Shown: one piece after another, positions 28,230 to 37,775 of the stretch
Numbering within the stretch: position 1 is the stretch's first letter
Layout: every line of letters starts with the position of its first letter
Assembly (NCBI GenBank): GCA_018401745.1
Contig: JAGYJY010000002.1
Span: forward strand, 17,498-81,497
Length of the DNA: 64,000 nucleotides
Source: Pirellulales bacterium
GTDB taxonomy: Bacteria; Planctomycetota; Planctomycetia; Pirellulales; UBA1268
Direction of reading: 5' to 3'
Notes under the pieces: model-generated
Told to the model about the DNA's origin: nothing
The model's database searches: none
The model's input: only the letters and a program-made list of their open reading frames with translations
Program-made: the position numbers and the translations under genes

Positions 28230-31200
28230 TCAGTCGGCCTGCTGTTCGACTTCGGTGAAGATCGCCTCAAACTCCTCCCGCGTGCGGCCTGTCAGCTGGC
28301 GGACATCCTCCTCAAGCAGCTCAGGCCGTTCGTAGCCGAGCAGATGAGCCAGTTTCTGCTGCTCCTCGCGGGAGCTGGGAAACTCATGCCGGGCCGTGGC
28401 GTTGAGCAGCCGCAGCCGTCCTTCGATCGATCGCAGCACGCGATAGGCCGTTTCAAAAAACTCAAACGCGTCATCGCCCAGATGCCCAGCCGCATGCAGG
28501 GCGACGAGGCCCGCGAGTGTCTCGGGGGTCTGCAGGGCAGGATTCGCACCGCCGTGCACCAGCTGCATCACCTGCACGACAAACTCGATATCGACCACCC
28601 CGCCAGGTCCGCGTTTGAGGTTGGAACTCGCCGCCCCTTCCTCCATGCGATACCGCATCTCCCGAATCGCACGGATCGCGTCGGCATGCCACGCGCGGCC
28701 GTAGGCGGCTCGCCGAATGATCGCTTCGGCCCGCTTCCGGGCCGCGGGCGAGGCGACCACCACCCGCGCCTTCGTGAGCGCCTGCCGCTCCCAGATGGCC
28801 GCAGGTCCTCCCTCGGCGAAGTACTGTTCAAACGCATCGAGCGAGATGGCCGCGGCTCCACTCTTCCCGCTAGGCCGCAGCCGAGAGTCGACATCGTAGA
28901 GGCGGCCGTGCGGCCCAAAGGCGGTGGCGGCCTTCATCACCCGCTGGGCAAGGGTGCCGAAGAAGTGAGCGTTGGTGGTGGTGTCCGTGCTCCGCCTCGT
29001 GCGGCGGGCGGGGAACGTGCTGCCGTCGTGGTCGTAGAGAAAGATCAGATCCACGTCGCTGTGGTAGTTCATCTCGCGGCCGCCAAACTTGCCCATCGCC
29101 AGCACGATGATGCCTGCCCGCAGCCCCACGCTCTCACCCACGCCAACCATCGGTTCACCGAGCCGCTCGACAAGCCTCGCCTCCTCGTTGGCCACCAGCC
29201 AGGCGACGATCGCCTCGGCCACGCCGGTCAGGGTGCGGGTTGTCGCGGTCACATCCTGCTTGCCAAGAATGTCACCCACACCCACACGCAGCTGCTGCGA
29301 GGCCTTGAAAGCGTGCAGAATTGGCTCGGGGTCCACCGCGCCGCGGCACCAGTCGGTGAGCATTGCCCGCAGCTCTTCGGGCGTGGGCAGCCGGCCCACC
29401 AGCAGGCTGTCGAGCAGTTCGTCGATCATTCCCGGGTTGCCCACCAGCATCCCCGAGAGATACGGGCTCGAGGCACATAGCCGCACGTAGAGATCGAGCG
29501 ACCGTGGATGAAAGCTGAACAGTTCCCAGAGCACGCCTTTTCCGCCAAGCGATTCGCTGACGCGGGCCAGGTTGACAAGCGTGGCATCGGGATCGGGTGT
29601 GGTGGCGATGGCGGCGAGCAGCCGCGGGGCGATGGCGGCGAGAAAGTGGCGACACCGCCGCGTGGAGAGGAAGCGAACCTTCTCCTCGCCGAGCGAGCAG
29701 AGATGCCGGTAGGCGGCGGCTGGGTCGCGGAAGCCATGCCGTCCGAGCAGTTCGGACACCCGCGACGCAGCAGGCGCCGGGTCGAGCACAAGGTCGGTTT
29801 CGGGCTCGGGCTCCTCGTCTCCCGGAAATGCGTCATGCAGGAGGTGGTCGAGGATCGTGCGATTGAGCCGGGTGGCTTCCTGCAGTTCGCTATTGAAGGC
29901 TGCCAGCCCGTCGGAACCGGGAGGGTGGCCCATCCGCACGGCCAGGGCTTCGCGGGCCGCCGCGTCGTCCGGAAGGGCGTGGGTCTGTGTGTCGAAGAGA
30001 ATCTGCAGCCGGTGCTCCGCGGTGCGGAGCAGTGTGTAGGTCCGCTCGAGCACCTCGCGTTCTTTGTCGGTCAGCCCGCCCGTGCCGGCCAGCCGCCGAA
30101 TCGCCTCAAGCGTGTTGCGGGTGCGGACCTCGGGCGTGTCGCCGCCGCTGAGCAGCTGGAGAAACTGGATCGTGGTTTCGACATCCCGGATGCCTCCCCG
30201 GCCCACCTTCACATCCCGCTCGTTGTCGCCTTCGCGGATTGCCCGTTGCTCGATCCGCCGTTTGAGCGCTTTGATGCCGCTGATGTCGGCCCGCGTCAGC
30301 CAACGGCGGTAGATCCAGGGCTCAAGCTCGGTCAGCAGCCGCTCGCCAAGCGTCTGGCTCCCCGCCGCCGCCCTCGCCTTGATCCACGCCTGCCGTTCCC
30401 AGGTGCGGCCGAGCGTGTCGAAATACTGCAGCATTGCCTCGATCGGCATCACCACCGGGCCTGACGCTCCGTGGGGCCGCAGCCGGAGATCCACGCGGTA
30501 GGCGATGCCCAGATCGGTGGGCTCCGAGAGCAGCCGCACGGTCTCATGGACCACCCGCTCAAAAAACTCGGCGTTGCTCGATGGCCGCGGTCCGTCAGTA
30601 CGTCCGTCGCCTGACGACACAAACACGAGGTCGATGTCGCTGGAATAGTTGAGTTCCACACCGCCGAGTTTTCCCAGCGCCATCGCCGCGAGCTGTGCCG
30701 GTTCGCCAGCCGCGTCCCGGGGCACACCGCGGTGGATGGCGATCCGCCGCCAGGCCACATCGAGGGCAGCCGATAGGATCGCGTCGGCCAGGTGCGAAAT
30801 CTGTGCGACCACCACCTCCAGCCGCTGGCCCACCACAATGTCGCCGTAGGCAATCCGCAGCGTTTCGCGGCGTTTGAACCGCCGCAGGATGGCCATCACG
30901 GCATCAAGGTCGGTGACCACCGCCACCTCCGCGGCCAGCTCGGCAATCACCGACGACCGCTTCACCGGCCTTCCCTCGCCGAGTCGGACCTCCTCCCAGG
31001 CCTCGGGGTCGCCGATCACAATCGAGGCCAGATGCGGGCTGGCCGCCAGGATCTTCATCAGAATCGCCAGGGCCGCCGGCTCCCTCTGAAAGAGAGCCGC
31101 CTCGGCGATCGGGCTCCGCACCGCATGCAGATAGCGGTCGAGGGCACGCAGCGCGGCATCGGGAGCTGGGAGCGTGGGCAGGAGCGAGGTGAGGGCCTCA

Positions 31201-31358
31201 ACAAGGCTACCGATCAGATCGAGCGGCACTCCCGCGGTCGCAATCGAGAGCAGCGACGTGGAGGCCGACCTCGGTTCCACCAGACCAACCGACCGTCCCC
31301 AGGCGTCGGCTGCCTCGGGATCATCCAGCAGGCCGTGAACATCAGGCGTGGTGGGCAT
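28230..31358 (-). CDS. glnE: Bifunctional glutamine synthetase adenylyltransferase/adenylyl-removing enzyme
   Basis: Controls glutamine synthetase by adding and removing AMP in response to PII and glutamine. At 1042 residues it is a little longer than the usual 930-1000. Both nucleotidyltransferase halves are present: LGKLGGVELNYSSDIDLVFV (near 230) for de-adenylylation and MGKFGGREMNYHSDVDLIFL (near 755) for adenylylation, each with a DxD pair, and each followed by a helical GlnD-PII-uridylyltransferase-type domain (RMEEGAASSNLKRGPGGVVD). The ATG at 31358 lies inside the end of miaB, giving a 17-base overlap and implying translational coupling. Confidence 0.95.
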   Translation of the reverse strand: MPTTPDVHGLLDDPEAADAWGRSVGLVEPRSASTSLLSIATAGVPLDLIGSLVEALTSLLPTLPAPDAALRALDRYLHAVRSPIAEAALFQREPAALAILMKILAASPHLASIVIGDPEAWEEVRLGEGRPVKRSSVIAELAAEVAVVTDLDAVMAILRRFKRRETLRIAYGDIVVGQRLEVVVAQISHLADAILSAALDVAWRRIAIHRGVPRDAAGEPAQLAAMALGKLGGVELNYSSDIDLVFVSSGDGRTDGPRPSSNAEFFERVVHETVRLLSEPTDLGIAYRVDLRLRPHGASGPVVMPIEAMLQYFDTLGRTWERQAWIKARAAAGSQTLGERLLTELEPWIYRRWLTRADISGIKALKRRIEQRAIREGDNERDVKVGRGGIRDVETTIQFLQLLSGGDTPEVRTRNTLEAIRRLAGTGGLTDKEREVLERTYTLLRTAEHRLQILFDTQTHALPDDAAAREALAVRMGHPPGSDGLAAFNSELQEATRLNRTILDHLLHDAFPGDEEPEPETDLVLDPAPAASRVSELLGRHGFRDPAAAYRHLCSLGEEKVRFLSTRRCRHFLAAIAPRLLAAIATTPDPDATLVNLARVSESLGGKGVLWELFSFHPRSLDLYVRLCASSPYLSGMLVGNPGMIDELLDSLLVGRLPTPEELRAMLTDWCRGAVDPEPILHAFKASQQLRVGVGDILGKQDVTATTRTLTGVAEAIVAWLVANEEARLVERLGEPMVGVGESVGLRAGIIVLAMGKFGGREMNYHSDVDLIFLYDHDGSTFPARRTRRSTDTTTNAHFFGTLAQRVMKAATAFGPHGRLYDVDSRLRPSGKSGAAAISLDAFEQYFAEGGPAAIWERQALTKARVVVASPAARKRAEAIIRRAAYGRAWHADAIRAIREMRYRMEEGAASSNLKRGPGGVVDIEFVVQVMQLVHGGANPALQTPETLAGLVALHAAGHLGDDAFEFFETAYRVLRSIEGRLRLLNATARHEFPSSREEQQKLAHLLGYERPELLEEDVRQLTGRTREEFEAIFTEVEQQAD

Positions 31359-32886
31359 GTCCTGCCTGTGGCTGGTCTGCGGCTGTGGGCTCCGGAGCCC
31401 TGTTCCCTCCGCCGGCGAGCGGCAGCGAAATCGTATGCACCTCCGGCTCGGCAGCAAACTGCGGGGGCTCGCTACCCGCAAGAGCGAGTGCCCCCGAGAC
31501 GGCCCACGGACCAGCCGCCAGGATGTCGACGTCGACGAGCCGGCCGATCAGCCGTCGCGGCGCGTCGAAGACGACGATCCGGTCGCACATGGTCCGCCCA
31601 GAAAGCTGCACGGTTCCGTCGGCAGTCTCGGCCTCGGCCTCGCCCGCCGCCGCTCGCTTCTCATCGCGACGGCTCAGGCCCTCCACAAGCACCTGCTGAC
31701 GGCTCCCGACCAGCGGCAGGTTGCCTGCCAGGCTCGCCTCCGTTTGCGCGTCGAGCAGCAGCCGGTGCCGAGCCTTCTTCACGTCTTCCGGAACATCGTC
31801 GGGCTGTCGCTGGAAGGCTTTCGTGCCCGGCCGCGGGCTGTATTTGAAAATAAAGCTGTTTTTAAACTGCAGCTTCTGCACCAGGTCGAGCATCAGCTGA
31901 AACTCATCGTCAGTCTCGCCGCAGAAGCCGACGATGAAGTCGCTGGTGACGGCCGCATGCGGAATCGCCTCCATCAGCCGACCGTGCATCTCGAGGTATT
32001 CACCGATCGTGTAGCCCCGCTTCATCCGCTTGAGCACATCGTCGGAGCCATGCTGAGCCGGCACGTGCAGATAGTGGCAGACCTTCGGCAGGTCGCGGAC
32101 GGCGTGAATCAGCTCGTCGGTCATGTCCCGCGGGTAGTTGGTCACGAAGCGAATCCGGTCGAGGCCGTCGATCGCGTCGAGCCCGACGAGCAGGTCGGCC
32201 AGCCGCGTGGTGCGGCCGCCATCGGCCCAGCGGTAGGAGTTGACCGTCTGGCCAATCAGCGTGATCTCGCGGCAGCCCTCATCGACGAGCTTCTTCGCCT
32301 CCGCGAGGATGGCCGCCGGCGGACGGGCCTGCTCTGGGCCGCGAACCCGCGGCACCACACAGAAGGCACAGAACTTGTCGCAGCCGGTCTGCGTGCGGAT
32401 GAACGCCTGAAACGGCGTGGGCCGCATCTCAGGATCGCGATCGGGATCGTAGCTCTCAAAGCTGCGGGCCACACTCTCGCGACTGCCGGCTGCCCGGTCG
32501 AGGCTGACCTCAATCTGCGGACCACCTCCAGCCAGCACCCCATCGATCAGCGACGGCACGCGGTGCAGCTGCCCCGGCCCCACGACCAGGTCGACCCAGG
32601 GCGCCCGCTTTCGCACCAGCTCCTGATCCTTCTGGGCCATGCAGCCGAGCACGCCGACGACGAGCTCGGGCCGCTTCGCCTTCTCAGCACGGACACGGCC
32701 GAGGGCCGAGTAGACCTTGTCTTCAGCATGCTGTCGCACACTGCAGGTGTTGTAGAAAACGGCATCGGCATCCGCCGGGCTCTGAGCCATTTGCCAGCCC
32801 TGACGGCGGAGCGCCGCCACGACGAGCTCACTGTCGAGCACGTTCATCTGGCAGCCCACGGTGTCGATCCAAAGTCGTCGTGTCAT
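31342..32886 (-). CDS. miaB: tRNA-2-methylthio-N6-dimethylallyladenosine synthase
   Basis: Radical-SAM methylthiotransferase acting on i6A37 of tRNAs that read UNN codons. Its 514 residues hold an N-terminal UPF0004 domain with three cluster cysteines (DTVGCQMN, YNTCSVR, VGVLGCMAQ), the radical-SAM CxxxCxxC motif in TGCDKFCAFCVVP near 160, and a C-terminal TRAM domain (VEGLSRRDEK ... GRTMCDRIV). The C-terminal 60 residues after TRAM are an unusual Ala/Pro-rich tail. It is the third gene of the leftward def-fmt-miaB-glnE cluster, 11 bases after fmt. Confidence 0.95.
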   Translation of the reverse strand: MTRRLWIDTVGCQMNVLDSELVVAALRRQGWQMAQSPADADAVFYNTCSVRQHAEDKVYSALGRVRAEKAKRPELVVGVLGCMAQKDQELVRKRAPWVDLVVGPGQLHRVPSLIDGVLAGGGPQIEVSLDRAAGSRESVARSFESYDPDRDPEMRPTPFQAFIRTQTGCDKFCAFCVVPRVRGPEQARPPAAILAEAKKLVDEGCREITLIGQTVNSYRWADGGRTTRLADLLVGLDAIDGLDRIRFVTNYPRDMTDELIHAVRDLPKVCHYLHVPAQHGSDDVLKRMKRGYTIGEYLEMHGRLMEAIPHAAVTSDFIVGFCGETDDEFQLMLDLVQKLQFKNSFIFKYSPRPGTKAFQRQPDDVPEDVKKARHRLLLDAQTEASLAGNLPLVGSRQQVLVEGLSRRDEKRAAAGEAEAETADGTVQLSGRTMCDRIVVFDAPRRLIGRLVDVDILAAGPWAVSGALALAGSEPPQFAAEPEVHTISLPLAGGGNRAPEPTAADQPQAGHAHHA

Positions 32887-32897
32887 AGCAACCGATT

Positions 32898-33941
32898 CTA
32901 AAGCGTTTGGCCGTTTGGTGGAGCGCCGGCCACTGCCCCCGCGGAACCGTCGCCCGATTCGAGCCGGCAGCCCTCGCGAAGGCTGCTCCCGCGGAGAAAC
33001 TCGCCGGCGGTCATCAGGCGTCGCCCCTCGGGCACCAGCTGCCGCACGATCAGCGTCGTCCCCTCGCCGCAGGCCACGGTGATCCCGCCGGGCTCACCGC
33101 GATCGACCGCGAGAATCGTCCCCGGCTCCGCGGCTGCTGGGGCAGGCTCGCCAACGGCGACCTCGGCGAGCACAAGCCTCTGAGGCTTCCCCTCCGCCGG
33201 AGCAAAAAAGCTGGCCACCCGCGGCCAGGGCTCGAGCGCCCGTCGCCGTCGCTCCAGCTCCGCCGCGGTCTGGCTCCAGTCGAGAAGGCCGTCTGCCTTC
33301 GTCAGCCGCGGCGCCCGCGTCACCAACGACGGCTCTTGCGGGGCTCCCACATCCTCCCCGCCGGCAGCATGAATCGCCTCGATTGCAGCGAGCACCGCCT
33401 CCCCTCCGCCGGCCGCCAGCCGCTCCTCCAGCGTGGCCGCCGTGTCGTCTGCGGCAATCGGCTGCTCGCGGCTGACGATCACGGCTCCTGCATCGAGCCG
33501 AGGCGACATGCGGATCACGCTCACGCCCGTTGTCGGGTCGCCCTCGAGAATCGCCCACTGCACTGGAGCCGCCCCGCGGTGACGCGGCAGCAGCGAGCCA
33601 TGCAGATTGATGCCGCCGTAGCTCGCGACGGAGAGCGCTGCCGGCGAGAGAATCTGTCCGTAGTCGCACACGACCAGCAGATCTGGCCGCAGGTCGGCCA
33701 CCTCCGCACGGGCATCGTCTGCGTTGATGTCAGATGGATCGAGCACAGGCACGCCTGCCTGCTCGGCAGCCTGCCGCATCGGATTCGGCGGCGGACGCCG
33801 CCCGCGGGCCACGCGATCGGGCCGTGTCACCACCGCGACCACCTCGTGCGAGGATGCGACGAGCGACTGAAACATGGGCACGGCAAACGGACCGGTTCCC
33901 ATCACCACCAATCGCAGCGACTTCGATCCGTTTTCTGGCAT
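32898..33941 (-). CDS. fmt: Methionyl-tRNA formyltransferase
   Basis: Formylates initiator Met-tRNA with 10-formyl-tetrahydrofolate. Of normal size at 347 residues. The formyl-transfer core is intact: LVVMGTGPFAVPMFQSLVA at the start, the catalytic Asn-His region GGINLHGSLLPRHRGAAPVQ near 110 and the Asp in SPRLDAGAVIV near 150. A C-terminal OB-fold follows (GTILAVDRGEPGGITVACGE). It follows def by 39 bases, the common def-fmt pairing. Confidence 0.95.
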   Translation of the reverse strand: MPENGSKSLRLVVMGTGPFAVPMFQSLVASSHEVVAVVTRPDRVARGRRPPPNPMRQAAEQAGVPVLDPSDINADDARAEVADLRPDLLVVCDYGQILSPAALSVASYGGINLHGSLLPRHRGAAPVQWAILEGDPTTGVSVIRMSPRLDAGAVIVSREQPIAADDTAATLEERLAAGGGEAVLAAIEAIHAAGGEDVGAPQEPSLVTRAPRLTKADGLLDWSQTAAELERRRRALEPWPRVASFFAPAEGKPQRLVLAEVAVGEPAPAAAEPGTILAVDRGEPGGITVACGEGTTLIVRQLVPEGRRLMTAGEFLRGSSLREGCRLESGDGSAGAVAGAPPNGQTL

Positions 33942-33980
33942 CCGCGAGCCTTCCCTTTCGTTTCAGTCCACCGTCAGGCA

Positions 33981-34625
33981 TCACGCCTGACAGCGGGCTC
34001 GCTCCAGGGCATCGAGCCGGGCGGTGATCTCGCGGTCGCCAGGAACCTCTCCGCGGTCCTGCTTGCCGGCAAAGATGTCGCAGAAGCCGTCGAGCGCCCG
34101 GGACGCTTCAATCGCCGAGGCCTCGGAAAGCCGATCGGTGAAGAGCCGTCCTTCAATGTGGTCAAACTCGTGCTGGACCACTCGAGCCAGGAAGCCATCA
34201 AGGTCGGCGTTGATCACCTCGCCGGAAAGGCTGTAGGCCTTGACCCGCACTGTCGCTGGACGCCTGACATCCATTCTCACGCCGGGCAGACTCAGGCAGC
34301 CCTCTTCCTGAACGGCCGTGCCGCGAGGCTTGCTCAGCTGCGGATTGATAAACACCAGCTCTTCACCGGAGTCGGGCCGGCCCTCGGTGTTGACGATAAA
34401 CAGCCGGTAGGGCAGCGCCACCTGGTTGGCCGCGAGGCCCACTCCCTGCTCGGCATACATGATCTCAAACATCTGCCGCACGGCATCCCGCAGCTCTTCG
34501 TCAATGCGAACCACCGCTCGCGAGACCCTCCGCAGGGCCGGATGGGGATACTCCACCAGCTGCAGCTGGCCGATAGTGGTGGCGGAGTCTGCCGTCTGCG
34601 AAGCGGCTGCCGATGAATCGTTCAT
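33981..34625 (-). CDS. def: Peptide deformylase
   Basis: Removes the N-formyl group from nascent proteins, reversing the action of the fmt product. The three family motifs are present: GVGLAANQV near 63, EEGCLSLPG (metal Cys) near 110 and QHEFDHIEG (HExxH-type metal site) near 153. The 214 residues include a 25-residue Ser/Ala-rich N-terminal extension and a 40-residue tail. The start at 34625 was preferred to ATGs 12 and 45 bases upstream because an AGG precedes it at a suitable distance. First gene of the leftward cluster. Confidence 0.93.
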   Translation of the reverse strand: MNDSSAAASQTADSATTIGQLQLVEYPHPALRRVSRAVVRIDEELRDAVRQMFEIMYAEQGVGLAANQVALPYRLFIVNTEGRPDSGEELVFINPQLSKPRGTAVQEEGCLSLPGVRMDVRRPATVRVKAYSLSGEVINADLDGFLARVVQHEFDHIEGRLFTDRLSEASAIEASRALDGFCDIFAGKQDRGEVPGDREITARLDALERARCQA

Positions 34626-34762
34626 ATGACCTGTCATGCTGCGGGGCTTTGGTTGGTGGCTTTCAACCACTGTTTCGTAGTCTAGCCGCCAGAAAGGCGA
34701 CTGGTGTCGTCATGGGCGGTTCGGCAGTGGCCAAAAGCTGGCCGAGCGGGGATGATGCCGGC

Positions 34763-35287
34763 ATGCATGCACCACCTGTCCGCTGGTCACATCCCGCCGT
34801 CGTCGCTGCCACCTGCCTGTGGCTCGGCCGCATTCCCTGGGCGCCTGGCACCTGGGGTGCCGTGGCAGGCATTGGCCTGGCGTTGGCGATTGAGCGGGTC
34901 GCCCTGGCGGCAGGCGACGCCTCGTCGGCAACAGCACTGGCAGTGGAACTCGGTCTCGTTGTGCTCGTCAACGCGGCCGGGATTCCGATCTGCACCCGCG
35001 CCGCAGCGGCGTTGGGGGCCAGCAAGGATCCTGGGGCGGTCAACCTCGACGAGGCGACAAGCATGCCGCTGGCCCTGTTTGTGATCCCGCTGGGGGCTCG
35101 CGGCTGGACGGTGATGCTGCTGGCGTTTCTTCTGTTTCGCTTCTTCGACATCCTCAAGCCGTTTCCCTGCCGACAGCTTGAGCGGCTCCCCGCTGGCTGT
35201 GGCATCATGGCCGACGACTGGGGGGCGGCGGTCTGGACCGGATGCTGCCTGGCAGTGGCCATGCAGGTCGGCTGGCTGCCCGGGTAG
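34763..35287 (+). CDS. pgpA: Phosphatidylglycerophosphatase A
   Basis: Dephosphorylates phosphatidylglycerol phosphate at the membrane. A 174-residue protein with the PgpA pattern: GRIPWAPGTWGAVAGIGLAL near residue 21, DPGAVNLDEATSMPLALFVI near 92 (conserved acidic D-E pair) and LFRFFDILKPFPCRQLERLP near 126, then GIMADDWGAAVW. Three or four hydrophobic segments. The ATG at 34763 gives the usual family length; an upstream ATG at 34712 is also in frame. Divergent from def. Confidence 0.9.
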   Translation: MHAPPVRWSHPAVVAATCLWLGRIPWAPGTWGAVAGIGLALAIERVALAAGDASSATALAVELGLVVLVNAAGIPICTRAAAALGASKDPGAVNLDEATSMPLALFVIPLGARGWTVMLLAFLLFRFFDILKPFPCRQLERLPAGCGIMADDWGAAVWTGCCLAVAMQVGWLPG

Positions 35288-35322
35288 CAAACGCAGGGCG
35301 GCAGGCGAGGCGGAACCCAGAC

Positions 35323-35974
35323 ATGCACATTCTTCTTCTCGATCAACGGATCGTGGACCGGCCCTGCCCCACGCTCGAGGCGCTGGTGACCGCCATCAGA
35401 AGCCACGGGCTGCAGGTCTCTCTCTGCTGTCCTGCCCTGGGCGAACCGACAGATGGCCTGCTTGCCACGAGCCACGGCTGGCCGATTCGCCTCGATCTGC
35501 TCTCCGCTGGCGGCGAGGCGTGGAGCGGATTCCTCGACGCGGCTGCTCGTGGCGACTCTCTCTCAGCAGCCGCCGCACGGCTGACCGACCCTCCGCTTGG
35601 CCGGCTGCGGGAGGCGGTTCGGCGGGCCGTTACCCGGGCCGTCGACAAGACCGATGTCGATGTGCTCTTCGTCTGCCAGGCAGGCCTGCTTGTGGAGTTT
35701 GCCATCGAAACCGGGCCGCCGGTCGCGGCCCACGCCAACGGCACAGACCTCGCCTCGCTCGAGTCTGCTGGCCGGCTGCGAGACATTCGTGGCGGCGTCG
35801 CTGAGTTCCTGCGACCTGCTCGCAGCCGATTCCGCCACGACCGCAGCCCAGCTGGGAAGTCGCTGGATTGAGCCCGATCCGGAGAGGCCGATCGAAATCT
35901 GGCCGCTCGCAGGCTCGGCGAAACGGGTCGTGGATGGCTGTCAAAAGGCCCTCACCCGCCGCTTCACGCCCTAA
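35323..35974 (+). CDS. Glycosyltransferase-like N-terminal domain, frameshifted and short
   Basis: About 217 residues after one shift is repaired. The start MHILLLDQRIVDRPCPTLEA and the VAAHANGTDLASLESAGRLR loop resemble the N-terminal Rossmann half of a GT4-type glycosyltransferase. Near 35800-35810 the frame changes from GGVAEF to SSCDLLAADSATTAAQLGSR, consistent with one extra base. The gene then stops at 35974, so the donor-sugar half of a normal ~370-residue enzyme is missing. It may be a remnant or a short unrelated protein. Confidence 0.45.
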
Positions 35975-35980
35975 TGCCGG

Positions 35981-36421
35981 TCATGCCTCGCGGCGTTCGC
36001 TGGAAAACAACGCATCGATCTCCCCGGTCTCCATGGCGTGCAGAAACGTGTCGAAGTCGCGATACACCGCATGACTCGTCAGCTGCACCACCCAGTTGCG
36101 AACCAGTGGCGTGATCGTGACCACCACGCGGCCATGCCGGTGCGCTTCCCACATCTCGATCGCCGTTCCCATGGAGGCCTCGGGCACGTAGGCGACCAGG
36201 AGATCAAACACCTGGCACATCTCCACATGGCCCACAAAAACCTTCCGCGCCTGGTCGACCCCGTAGCCGATCGAGTTGGCGTGGTTGGCATGGGGATCGT
36301 AAACTTCGGCCTCTGGCCAGCGAGCCTCGACTGCCCTGCGAAAGCGTTCGCGGTAGGACTGGTCGTGGACGAGCGCGGCCACGTGTGATCCCTGCATGAT
36401 TCCAGCGAGAAAAATCCGCAT
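35981..36421 (-). CDS. Nucleoside 2-deoxyribosyltransferase-like protein
   Basis: A 146-residue protein with RIFLAGIMQGSHVAALVHDQ, EVYDPHANHANSIGYG and FDLLVAYVPEASMGTAIEMW. The last segment matches the D-x-x-(V/I)-A-x-L-x-x-x-S-x-G-T-x-x-E pattern by which the 2-deoxyribosyltransferase/DUF4406 fold places its catalytic Glu. Substrate not assignable. AGAGGA precedes the ATG at 36421. That ATG shares the CATG tetramer with the proposed start of the divergent peptidase gene. Confidence 0.65.
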   Translation of the reverse strand: MRIFLAGIMQGSHVAALVHDQSYRERFRRAVEARWPEAEVYDPHANHANSIGYGVDQARKVFVGHVEMCQVFDLLVAYVPEASMGTAIEMWEAHRHGRVVVTITPLVRNWVVQLTSHAVYRDFDTFLHAMETGEIDALFSSERREA

Positions 36422-37727
36422 GGCACGTCCTCTGGCATCGACATCGAAGAAAACGGCCGCCACCTCCAGAAAAGCAGCCCGCACACCTGCTGCGAACCCT
36501 AGAGGATCAGACGACTCACGAAAAGATGCCGCCGCTCACGGCATCCCAGAACCCGACCTCAGCCGCACGGTCGACGTCGTGATGCAGCTGATGGCAATCC
36601 GCGGGGGCTCCGGCAACGAGAAGGATGTGGCCGCCTTTGTCGTGGAGCAGCTGCAGGCCGCCGGCTGCCCGGCTGAAGCGATCAGCTTCGACCGTGCCAA
36701 CGAAAAGACACCGCTGCGAGGCAACGTCGGCAACCTGATCGTCAAGCTGCCTGGCACGCTCCGCGGACCGAGGCGGCTGCTGATGGCCCACATGGACACC
36801 GTGCCTGTCTGCCTCGGCTCAAAGCCGGTCCTCAAAAAGATCAAGGGCCAGCGGATCGTCACCTCCTCCGACCCGTCCACCGGCCTCGGCGCCGACGACC
36901 GCTCCGGCGTGGCGGTCGTGCTTTCCACGGCAATCGAGATCCTCTCCCGGGGCCTGCCACACCCGCCGCTGACTTTCTTCTTTGCGATCCAGGAAGAAGT
37001 GGGCCTGTGGGGGGCCCGCCTGGTCTCGGCAACCGCGCTTGGTAAGCCGAAGCTCGCCTTCAACTTTGATGGTGGTGATGCCGACAAGCTGACGATCGGA
37101 GCGACCGGCGGCCATCGCCTCGACATCGAGATCGAGGGCATTCCATCCCATGCAGGTGTCGCCCCAGAGAAGGGCGTGTCGGCGATCGCCATCGCCTCGC
37201 TGGCGATTGCCAGCCTGGTGGAGGAGGGCTGGCATGGCCTGGTGACCAAAGATGGCAAGCGGGGCACCAGCAACGTCGGCGTTGTGCAGGCGGGCAATGC
37301 GACCAACGTCGTTGCCGAACGCGCCTCGCTGAAGGCCGAGGCCCGTGGCCACGACCAGCCGCTCCGCAACAAGATCGTGAGAGCGATCGAGAAGGCTTTC
37401 AAAGACGCGGTCCGCCGGGTGAAGTCAGCCGACGGGCAGACAGGAAAGGTGACGGTTGACGGTCACCTCGACTACGAGGCCTTCCGGCTCGGTGAAAAAG
37501 AACCGTGCGTGGTGGCTGCCCAGGAGGCGGTGGCATCGATCGGTCTGTCGCCCCGGCTCGATGTTTCCAACGGTGGTCTCGATGCCAACTGGATGGCCGC
37601 CCACGGGATTCCCACCGTCACGCTCGGCTGCGGGCAAAACGACATCCACACCACCGGCGAATGGCTTGATGTGGCTGCGTTCGAGCAGGCCTGCCGGATT
37701 GCCTTGCGGCTGGCCACAGCCTGCTAG
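36420..37727 (+). CDS. M20-family metallopeptidase (peptidase T/aminoacylase-like)
   Basis: Zinc-dependent exopeptidase or deacylase. From the ATG at 36420 it has 435 residues. The metal sites are visible: LLMAHMDTVP near 123 (HxD), GLGADDRSGVAV near 158 (bridging Asp), FFAIQEEVGLWGA near 190 (catalytic EE) and FNFDGGDAD near 215. The dimerisation domain starts at IEIEGIPSHAG and the last His-type ligand is in CGQNDIHTTGEW. The first 50 residues are Lys/Arg/Ala-rich and unlike the family. The shared CATG with the opposite gene makes one of the two starts doubtful. Confidence 0.85.
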   Translation: MARPLASTSKKTAATSRKAARTPAANPRGSDDSRKDAAAHGIPEPDLSRTVDVVMQLMAIRGGSGNEKDVAAFVVEQLQAAGCPAEAISFDRANEKTPLRGNVGNLIVKLPGTLRGPRRLLMAHMDTVPVCLGSKPVLKKIKGQRIVTSSDPSTGLGADDRSGVAVVLSTAIEILSRGLPHPPLTFFFAIQEEVGLWGARLVSATALGKPKLAFNFDGGDADKLTIGATGGHRLDIEIEGIPSHAGVAPEKGVSAIAIASLAIASLVEEGWHGLVTKDGKRGTSNVGVVQAGNATNVVAERASLKAEARGHDQPLRNKIVRAIEKAFKDAVRRVKSADGQTGKVTVDGHLDYEAFRLGEKEPCVVAAQEAVASIGLSPRLDVSNGGLDANWMAAHGIPTVTLGCGQNDIHTTGEWLDVAAFEQACRIALRLATAC

Positions 37728-37775
37728 CGAAATAAACAACCAAGTCTCGACCCCACCTTGCGATGGCCGACCGGC

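Noticed and set aside
28344..29480. Open frame of 378 codons antisense to glnE
   Set aside because: glnE is clearly coding on the other strand with both catalytic domains; the antisense protein is Arg/His/Gln-rich nonsense.
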